A stretch of DNA of 56,888 nucleotides. It comes from Novosphingobium naphthalenivorans NBRC 102051 (GTDB taxonomy: Bacteria; Pseudomonadota; Alphaproteobacteria; Sphingomonadales; Sphingomonadaceae). The stretch spans positions 1-56,888 of the forward strand of contig NZ_BCTX01000032.1 in assembly GCF_001590985.1 (NCBI RefSeq), written 5' to 3'. Positions within the stretch are counted from its first letter, which is position 1. Every line of letters starts with the position of its first letter. This document shows positions 51,338-56,888 of this stretch, piece after piece. The notes below the pieces were generated by a model. The model saw only the letters and a program-made list of their open reading frames with translations, searched no databases and was not told the DNA's origin. Made by a program: the position numbers and the translations under genes.

Positions 51338-53095
51338 TCAAGACACCAGTCCGTTATTCAGCGAATACCTGCGGTCGAACGCAAGGTCGATGGGCAGGCG
51401 GTGCGCAATGAGTAATATAGAAGTACTGCCGCGCAATTTCTCCAAAGTCTGGAACAACCGCTCTTCCGTATCGCTATCGAGCGCGCTGGTCGGTTCGTCA
51501 AGCACGAGAAAGCGGGGCCGGCGCAGCAGGGCCCGCGCCAGACACAGCCGCTGGCGCTCCCCACCCGAAAAGCGGCTGCCCCGGTCCCCGGCGCGGGTCG
51601 CCAGCCCCTCCGGCAAGGCAGACACGAACGGCATCGCCTCTGCCGCTTCGAGCGCGGCGAACACCTCATCATCGTCCGCATCGGGAGCAGACCAGCGCAA
51701 GTTCTCGCCCAGCGAACGATCGAACAGGAACGGGTCCTGAGGCACATAGGCGATTTCCCGGCGCCAAGCCCGCATACCCTCTGCGCCGGACACCGCCTTC
51801 CCATCGACCAGAAGCTGTCCGTGCCGGGGCGCGTAAAGGCCAATGGCGATGTCGGCCAGCGTGGTTTTCCCGGCTCCCGACCGTCCATGCAGCGCCACCA
51901 GCTCCCCCCGGCCGATCGTCAGATCGACACCGCGCAGCACCTCTCCGCCGCGCGGATCATGCGCATAGTGGACACTGCTCAATCGCACTTCGGCGCCTTT
52001 CCCCGCGCGATCACGCAGCGGCGGCGCCGACCGGGCGGGCGGGGCCTTGGCGCCGTCGGTGCCGGCAAGCCGCTGTTCGAGCGATACGATATTCACGACC
52101 GCGGGAAGCATACTCGTCATGGCTTCGAAGCCCTGCGCCAGCTGCATGACCGGCCCCGTCAGCCGCACCATCAGCGCCAGAAGCGCCGACAGCACTGCCG
52201 GAGCCGTATGAAATACATGCAGCCCCACGATCAGAACGAGCCCGGCGAAAATCGCACCGGCGGCCCGGAACAACTGGGCGGCCCGGGTCCTCTCGGCAGT
52301 ATAGCCCAGCACTTGCCTGCGGATATCGCGGGAAGCATCGATATATTCGGCGGCGTAGCGGTCTTCCGCATCGTGCGCCTTGGCCAGCTTGATCCCGGCC
52401 AGCAGCTCCGTGAAACTGCCATGGCGGCGCGCCCCTTCGCGCGAGAGCATCGTGCCATGCGCGAAGGACCGGCGGGAGAGGTGCCGCACCATCGGCACGG
52501 AAAGCGCCAACAGGATCAGGATTGCCACAGAGAGCAGTGGCGCGAGCGCGACAGCCACGCCTGTGAGGACAACGATCTGCACCACACTCACCGCCCCGCG
52601 CAGCATCCGATCGCTACCGATCGAGACCCGCCCGACATCGCTGGCGATGGTAAATTCCATCTGGCTGCGGATCAGTGCCTGAATCTCGCGCCAGTTGGCC
52701 CGTACCAGCGCCATGACGAGCCGCTCACGCCAGGAGTCGACAAGATCGTTCGCCAGCCCCGTCTGCGCCATGGTGCGCTTCCAGGCGATGTATCCGCGCA
52801 AAGCCACCAGCACCGCGGCAATGCCCAGCAGCGCTGCCAGACCCGCTGTGGGGCCAATCGCCTCTATAACCGAACCGGCAAACCGTTCGGCGCGCCCCGA
52901 ACCGCCACCACTGGCAAACACAAGTTCGAGCAAGGGTACGATGAGGACGATCCCCATCCCCTCGATCAGCGCGCCCGCCAGGACCAGCATCCCCGTCCAG
53001 AGCAGCCGGCCGCGGCCCAGCGCGAGAAGCGAAGCCCAATATGCCGACAGGGCAGCTCGCAACGTCAGACCCTGTGCATCGCCGGGTTCCGTCAC
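51338..53095 (-). CDS. Lasso peptide ABC exporter (D), fused membrane and ATPase domains
   Basis: This 585-residue type I ABC exporter has six predicted helices (15-320) followed by an ATPase domain with Walker A ALHGRSGAGKTTLADIAIG (about 400-418), signature RFSGGERQRLCLARALL (about 508-524) and Walker B FLVLDEPTSAL. It exports the mature peptide and gives self-immunity. The start is GTG 53095, because its GTGA overlaps the stop codon of a short upstream ORF; GTG 53101 is less likely. First large gene of the leftward operon. Confidence 0.84.
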   Translation of the reverse strand: MTEPGDAQGLTLRAALSAYWASLLALGRGRLLWTGMLVLAGALIEGMGIVLIVPLLELVFASGGGSGRAERFAGSVIEAIGPTAGLAALLGIAAVLVALRGYIAWKRTMAQTGLANDLVDSWRERLVMALVRANWREIQALIRSQMEFTIASDVGRVSIGSDRMLRGAVSVVQIVVLTGVAVALAPLLSVAILILLALSVPMVRHLSRRSFAHGTMLSREGARRHGSFTELLAGIKLAKAHDAEDRYAAEYIDASRDIRRQVLGYTAERTRAAQLFRAAGAIFAGLVLIVGLHVFHTAPAVLSALLALMVRLTGPVMQLAQGFEAMTSMLPAVVNIVSLEQRLAGTDGAKAPPARSAPPLRDRAGKGAEVRLSSVHYAHDPRGGEVLRGVDLTIGRGELVALHGRSGAGKTTLADIAIGLYAPRHGQLLVDGKAVSGAEGMRAWRREIAYVPQDPFLFDRSLGENLRWSAPDADDDEVFAALEAAEAMPFVSALPEGLATRAGDRGSRFSGGERQRLCLARALLRRPRFLVLDEPTSALDSDTEERLFQTLEKLRGSTSILLIAHRLPIDLAFDRRYSLNNGLVS

Positions 53096-53181
53096 GCGCA
53101 CTGCCCTGCCATTGCGGCTCGTTCGGACGCGGCGACACTACGTTTTTGCTCCAAGTTCGCCTGCGCGCCGCCCGCCTTCAT
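53092..53181 (-). CDS. Candidate 29-codon leader ORF of the lasso operon
   Basis: ATG 53181 is preceded by a near-perfect GAAGGAGAGGGC ribosome binding site and encodes MKAGGAQANLEQKRS followed by VAASERAAMAGQCA. Its TGA overlaps the GTG start of the ABC exporter by four bases, typical of translational coupling. It has no lasso leader motif, so a second precursor is unlikely; a leader peptide or coupling device is plausible. A longer reading of the same frame goes to 53361 but has no ribosome binding site. Confidence 0.4.
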   Translation of the reverse strand: MKAGGAQANLEQKRSVAASERAAMAGQCA

Positions 53182-53407
53182 GCCCTCTCCTTCACCGACC
53201 GGAAGACGCCCTCCGCTACCCGGCGAGCTTAAGGACGCGGCAAGATGCGGGCAATAGCACAGCGGCGTTCTGCACGCCTTGCCCGGCTCTGCCGCCTCGG
53301 CTAGGCATAGGGCAAACAAACATCCCTCCCTGACAAGACCATCCTGCGCCGGACCGTGCAAACGTGAGCCAGCGTCAGGATGCCACGGGTCGCCGGAACG
53401 CTATACG

Positions 53408-54109
53408 ATGAACACAACTTCGGGCTGCCTCGCCGCACCGGGGCTCCTGCTTCTTCCAGCCGGGAAACTGGCCAGCTCCGGCAATCCGGGCTGGCAGGCT
53501 TTCGCGAAAAGCTGGGACGACATGCCGCAGGACACGTGGATGGCCGATGGCGGCACCTACCGGCGCCGGCGCTATGCCGCGTTCGAGGTGCAGGGGGACC
53601 GGTGCGAACGCCTTTCCCACCGCCCCCACTATCAGGAGCGCGATTACAACCCGCTCAATGGCGGAGTTGAACGCTGGTTCGCGCCCATATCCGGCGATTG
53701 CGCCGCCTCACCGCTCTTTCAGGCGCTGGTGCGGGACACGGTCGCCCTGATCGAGCGGAATGCCTGCCTGACGCCCCGGCACTGGAACGTGGAAGCCCAT
53801 CAATTCCGCATCGAGGCACGGCCCGATCAGCCGGGCCTGCCGACGCCCGAAGGTATGCACAGCGACGGGCGCGACTGGGTGCTGGTCCTGCTGATGGGCG
53901 GCAGCGGCTTCACCGGGGGAGAGACCTGCGTCGAGGACCAGTCCGGACATGTCCTGCTGAAACACCGGCTGTCCGAACCGGGCGAAGCGCTGCTGCTCGA
54001 CGACAAGGCCGTGCGCCATGGCACGTCACCGGTCGAGGCCGTGCAGGCCGGCGCGCCCGCATGGCGGGACACGCTCGTCCTGACCTTTGCCGAGGCGCCC
54101 GCGTCCTGA
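53408..54109 (+). CDS. 2OG-Fe(II) dioxygenase (PF10014-type)
   Basis: This 233-residue protein has the dioxygenase motif LPTPEGMHSDGRDWVLVLLM with iron ligands His151 and Asp153, GGETCVEDQSG after it, and distal His204 in AVRHGTSPV. This is the pattern of the 2OG-Fe dioxygenase family that includes L-isoleucine dioxygenase, acting on free amino acids or peptides. The start at 53408 lacks a strong ribosome binding site. It is divergent from the lasso operon and could be a tailoring enzyme for it, or part of an amino-acid pathway with the PhzF and MocR proteins next door. Confidence 0.78.
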   Translation: MNTTSGCLAAPGLLLLPAGKLASSGNPGWQAFAKSWDDMPQDTWMADGGTYRRRRYAAFEVQGDRCERLSHRPHYQERDYNPLNGGVERWFAPISGDCAASPLFQALVRDTVALIERNACLTPRHWNVEAHQFRIEARPDQPGLPTPEGMHSDGRDWVLVLLMGGSGFTGGETCVEDQSGHVLLKHRLSEPGEALLLDDKAVRHGTSPVEAVQAGAPAWRDTLVLTFAEAPAS

Positions 54110-54122
54110 CGGGCGGCCTATG

Positions 54123-54959
54123 TTATCCTTGGCCGGAAAACAGCGTTAGCGTCCGCCCGCCGACCCAGACCTGCCCGTTCGCATCCTGCGACATGGCGAC
54201 TCTGCCGGTCCGCCCCAGCCGCGTGCCCTGCGCGGCGACATAATGCCCTTGCGCCCGGCCGCTGGCGAAGAGCCATTGTCCGATCGAGGCATTGAGGCTC
54301 CCCGTCACCGGGTCCTCGATCAGGTTGCCCGTCTGCCCGGTAAAGAGCGCGCGCAGTTCGAACGCCGCCTCGCTGCCGGGCGGATAAGCGCCAACAATGC
54401 CGATATCCAGCCGCTCGGGGGAACTTCCCACCGGCTCGACCGCCAGAACCGCCTCTGCGGAGGAGAGCAGAACTGCAATCCAGCCCGGGCCGTTGTCGAC
54501 CCACTGGGCCTCGACGATCGCGCCGGGATCGATCCTCAGCGCCGCGGCGACTTGCGCGATCTCCGCCTCGGACGCCGCGCCTTCGCGGATCAGCGGCGGC
54601 GCGGCGAAGGCAAGGCCGTTCGCGCCCTGCCGGACCTCGATCAGGCCCGCCCCGCATTCCTGCACGACCACGCCCTCGCGCTTCGGCTTACCGCCCGCTT
54701 CCAGCCAGGCGTGGCAGGTGCCCAGCGTGGGATGCCCGGCAAAGGGAAGTTCATGCGCAAGCGTGAATATCCGCACGCGGTAATCCGCCTCCTCCTGCGC
54801 CGGCGGCAGCAGGAACGTGGTTTCGGACAAGTTCAGCCAGCGGGTGATGCGCTGCATCTCCTCTGTCGTAAGACCTTCGGCGTCGCTGACCACGGCCAGC
54901 GGGTTTCCGGTAAAGGGATCAGTGCCGAATACATCGACGAGTTTGAAAGGACGGCTCAT
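54123..54959 (-). CDS. PhzF-family isomerase-like protein
   Basis: This 278-residue protein has the PhzF fold: KLVDVFGTDPFTGNPLAVV at the N-terminus, catalytic Glu46 in NLSETTFLLPP, RIFTLAHELPFAGHPTLGTCHAWLE, and the second half ELRALFTGQTGNLIEDPVTGSLNASIG. Members isomerise or epimerise small acids; most outside phenazine clusters have unknown substrates. A strong AGGAG precedes the start. It is 15 nt downstream of the UrcA gene in the same direction and converges on the dioxygenase. Confidence 0.85.
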   Translation of the reverse strand: MSRPFKLVDVFGTDPFTGNPLAVVSDAEGLTTEEMQRITRWLNLSETTFLLPPAQEEADYRVRIFTLAHELPFAGHPTLGTCHAWLEAGGKPKREGVVVQECGAGLIEVRQGANGLAFAAPPLIREGAASEAEIAQVAAALRIDPGAIVEAQWVDNGPGWIAVLLSSAEAVLAVEPVGSSPERLDIGIVGAYPPGSEAAFELRALFTGQTGNLIEDPVTGSLNASIGQWLFASGRAQGHYVAAQGTRLGRTGRVAMSQDANGQVWVGGRTLTLFSGQG

Positions 54960-54974
54960 GCGATCTCCTGAGGA

Positions 54975-55319
54975 TCAGTGCGTGTTGCTGTAAGCTGCGG
55001 TCAGCAGCGGGTCATCGATGCGCGTCACGGCATCGGCCACGCTGTCGCGCCAGCAGGCCGAATGGCGAACGGACCACGTTACCTCGCGCAGGCTGAACGG
55101 CGAAGCGCCGCAGACCGCAAGCGCCGCCTTCCCGATACGGGCAAGCGTGCGCCGTGCCGCCTCCGGCGTGGCGGGATGCCTGTCCACCGGCTGCAGAGTG
55201 ACAGCGTACCGGTTGACGCCGATCCGGTCCTGCGCGGCTGCCGGAGCTGCCACGGCCAGGCCGAGCACGGCAACGGCAGCACCAAACGTGGCGGGCGACG
55301 AGTAGAGCAAGTTCTTCAT
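54975..55319 (-). CDS. UrcA-family secreted protein
   Basis: This is 114 residues from the ATG at 55319; an ATG codon directly upstream (55322) is too close to the AGGAGGTC ribosome binding site. A signal peptide (about 1-30, ending AAA) precedes a domain with two cysteines (AALAVCGASPFSLREVTWSVRHSACWRDSVADAV), the pattern of the UrcA family of sphingomonad and caulobacter periplasmic proteins. Function unknown. It is divergent from the MocR gene. Confidence 0.75.
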   Translation of the reverse strand: MKNLLYSSPATFGAAVAVLGLAVAAPAAAQDRIGVNRYAVTLQPVDRHPATPEAARRTLARIGKAALAVCGASPFSLREVTWSVRHSACWRDSVADAVTRIDDPLLTAAYSNTH

Positions 55320-55374
55320 CATGACCTCCTGTGCGCCCCCAATGCGCGCAAAGCGCTGGCCAACACAGGAACAG

Positions 55375-55422
55375 ATCGATACAATTTCAAAAAACTGTAT
55401 CGATCAGGAAAGCAATACAGTG
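55375..55422. promoter_or_regulatory. Operator-like inverted repeat before the MocR gene
   Basis: ATCGATACA (55375-55383) and TGTATCGAT (55396-55404) are a perfect 9-bp inverted repeat with a 12-nt spacer. A third ATACAGT half-site (55416-55422) touches the GTG start. MocR/GntR regulators usually bind ATACA/TGTAT-type repeats in the divergent region between their own gene and a target, so this is a strong candidate autoregulatory operator, with the UrcA/PhzF genes on the other side as target. Confidence 0.55.
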
Positions 55423-56805
55423 ACATCTGTCCATACCACCCGCACCGAACAAGTCATGCAGTTGATCCGGGACCGCATCGAACGCCGGGACCTGACTCCG
55501 GGCGCGCGCCTGCCTTCGGTGCGCGCCATGGCCGAAATGACCGGCTATTCGAAATCGACAGTGGTCGAAGCCTACGACCGGCTGGCAGCGGATGGCGCGA
55601 TCCGCTCCCGTCCCGGGGCCGGCTTCTATGTCTCGGCCCCGCTTTCACCGCTCGCGCTCGACCGGATCGGCACGCCGGTCGAGCGCGAAGTCGATCCCTT
55701 GTGGATGCTGCGCCAGTCACTCACGCATCGCCCGGATGCCCTCAAGCCCGGATGCGGCTGGCTGCCCGACAGTTGGCTGGCGGGAGCACCGATCCGCAAG
55801 GCCCTGCGCGCCGCCGCACGCGGCGATGCCGATGCGCCCTTGACCGGATATGCCTCGCTACTGGGCTCGCCGCCGCTGCGCGCCCTGCTCGCCCGGCGGC
55901 TCGACGAACAGGGCACACCGGCCTCCCCGGACCAGATCCTGCTGACCGAAAGCAGCACCCATGCGCTCGATCTCGTCAGCCGCTTCCTGCTCGAACCGGG
56001 AGACACAGTGCTGGTCGACGATCCCTGCTACTTCAATTTTCTGGCGCTGCTGCGGGCCCACCGGGCGAACGTGATCGGCGTGCCGATGACGCCCACCGGA
56101 CCGGACATGGCCGCCTTTGCCGCAGCCCTGACGGAACATCGGCCACGGTTCTATCTCACCAATTCGGCCTGCCACAATCCGACCGGCGCGACACTGTCCG
56201 CCGCCACCGCACATCACTTGCTGAAGCTGGCCGATGCGCATGATCTGGTGATCGTGGAAGATGATATCTTCGCCGATTTCGAGCATACCCCCTCGCCGCG
56301 CCTCGCCGCGTTCGACGGGCTGGACCGGGTGATCCGGATCGGCAGTTTCTCGAAATCGGTGACGGCCGCGATCCGCTGCGGCCATATCGCAGCTCGGCCC
56401 GACTGGATCGAGGCGCTGGCGGACTTGCGCGTGGCCACATCGATGTCTGGCAACCCGCTGTCGGCGGACATCCTGCACGCGGTGCTGACCGATGGCGGAT
56501 ACCGCCGCCATATCGAAAGCGTGCGATCGCGGCTGGCCCGCGCGACGGCCCGGACGATGGCGCGGCTGCGCGAGGTCGGCATCACGCCCTGGATCGAACC
56601 CGCCGCAGGCCTGTTCATCTGGGCGCGCCTGCCCGGCGGGCTCGATGCAGCCAAGATTGCCCGCGCCGCGCTGGCGGAGAACATCGTGATGGCACCCGGC
56701 AACGTGTTCAGCACGAACGGAATGTGGAGCGACTATATGCGCTTCAATGTGGTGATGAGCGACAACGACCGGGTCAGTGACTTCCTCGCAAGAGCCTGCC
56801 GCTGA
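55420..56805 (+). CDS. MocR-type transcriptional regulator (GntR HTH plus aminotransferase domain)
   Basis: This is 461 residues from the GTG at 55420 (AGGAAAG upstream); the ATG at 55321 would add 33 residues without HTH character. The N-terminal winged helix-turn-helix (VMQLIRDRIERRDLTPGARLPSVRAMAEMTGYSKSTVVEAYDRLAADG, about 12-60) is followed by a linker and a fold-type I aminotransferase domain with the PLP lysine Lys312 in GSFSKSVTAAIRCG. MocR proteins sense pyridoxal phosphate or amino acids. Confidence 0.85.
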   Translation: MTSVHTTRTEQVMQLIRDRIERRDLTPGARLPSVRAMAEMTGYSKSTVVEAYDRLAADGAIRSRPGAGFYVSAPLSPLALDRIGTPVEREVDPLWMLRQSLTHRPDALKPGCGWLPDSWLAGAPIRKALRAAARGDADAPLTGYASLLGSPPLRALLARRLDEQGTPASPDQILLTESSTHALDLVSRFLLEPGDTVLVDDPCYFNFLALLRAHRANVIGVPMTPTGPDMAAFAAALTEHRPRFYLTNSACHNPTGATLSAATAHHLLKLADAHDLVIVEDDIFADFEHTPSPRLAAFDGLDRVIRIGSFSKSVTAAIRCGHIAARPDWIEALADLRVATSMSGNPLSADILHAVLTDGGYRRHIESVRSRLARATARTMARLREVGITPWIEPAAGLFIWARLPGGLDAAKIARAALAENIVMAPGNVFSTNGMWSDYMRFNVVMSDNDRVSDFLARACR

Positions 56806-56821
56806 CGCCTGCTTGCAGGCG
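56806..56821. terminator. Hairpin immediately after the MocR stop codon
   Basis: CGCCTGC-TT-GCAGGCG forms a perfect 7-bp stem directly after the TGA stop. No T-run follows, so its role as terminator is uncertain. The remaining 67 nt of the window show no gene. Confidence 0.4.
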
Positions 56822-56888
56822 CAGCACCGGAAGCTCCAAGTATCGCCATTTGCAGGCCGCCTGAGCGGAATGGCCATCCATCCTAGTC

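Noticed and set aside
53092..53361. Longer 89-codon reading of the exporter leader frame
   Set aside because: No ribosome binding site at its start and no domain; the 29-codon start with a strong ribosome binding site is better supported.
54123..54959. Phenazine biosynthesis gene
   Set aside because: PhzF-family homologue without any other phenazine gene; the substrate remains unknown.

Overview
The window looks like a chromosomal segment of a GC-rich sphingomonad (Sphingomonadales, probably Novosphingobium or a close relative). This is inferred from the uniformly high GC, the DcaP-type porin, the TonB-dependent receptor beside phosphatases, the UrcA-family protein, the sphingomonad-like polysaccharide locus and the style of a kinase-containing lasso-peptide cluster. 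No rRNA, tRNA, CRISPR array or insertion sequence was seen.

Layout. (1) 1-5.8 kb: an uptake and activation module, with a DcaP-like porin, an MFS/MHS permease, a GNAT acetyltransferase and a PrpE-type acyl-CoA synthetase. It is closed by a nested palindromic repeat (5856-5949). (2) 6-12.7 kb: a secreted AcpA/PLC-type phosphoesterase, a ROK fructokinase, a TonB-dependent receptor and a PhoD-type alkaline phosphatase, suggesting phosphate-ester and sugar scavenging. (3) 12.8-14.1 kb: small membrane proteins (DUF2244, DUF2946 and an unrecognised one). (4) 14.6-17.2 kb: an island with lower GC carrying three tandem tail-collar (MdpB-like) proteins, a GNAT and a DUF6916 protein, with no other phage genes. 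(5) 17.5-19.5 kb: a sulfotransferase and an aspartyl/asparaginyl beta-hydroxylase, divergently arranged. (6) 19.4-25.6 kb: a tightly overlapping operon of MaoC-phosphotransacetylase, acetate kinase, a PhaC-like alpha/beta hydrolase and a plasma-membrane H+-ATPase. A striking palindrome (25811-25842) lies upstream.

(7) 25.9-45.7 kb: an exopolysaccharide/capsule locus. It holds a nucleotidyltransferase-family protein, a UDP-HexNAc dehydrogenase, an initiating sugar transferase, three glycosyltransferases, a degenerate HAD protein with a partner membrane protein, a glutamine-dependent amidotransferase, a Wzx flippase, an acetyltransferase, an EpsG-like polymerase, Wza, Wzc, a secreted accessory protein and an O-antigen ligase/polymerase. 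The dehydrogenase and amidotransferase together suggest an amidated uronic acid in the polymer.

(8) 45.7-53.2 kb: the most interesting part, a lasso-peptide (RiPP) cluster of the kinase-containing, paeninodin-like type. The cyclase (C) is on the + strand. On the - strand are a 29-codon leader ORF, an ABC exporter (D), an HPr-kinase-like protein (K), a PAPS-type sulfotransferase, a PqqD-like recognition protein (B1), a transglutaminase-like peptidase (B2) and a 52-residue precursor (A). The predicted core would start with Lys, close on Asp8 and end in Ser. Having both a kinase and a sulfotransferase in one operon predicts a phosphorylated and/or sulfated lasso peptide. (9) 53.4-56.8 kb: a 2OG-Fe(II) oxygenase, a PhzF-family protein, an UrcA-family protein and a MocR-type regulator with a clear operator-like inverted repeat in front of it.
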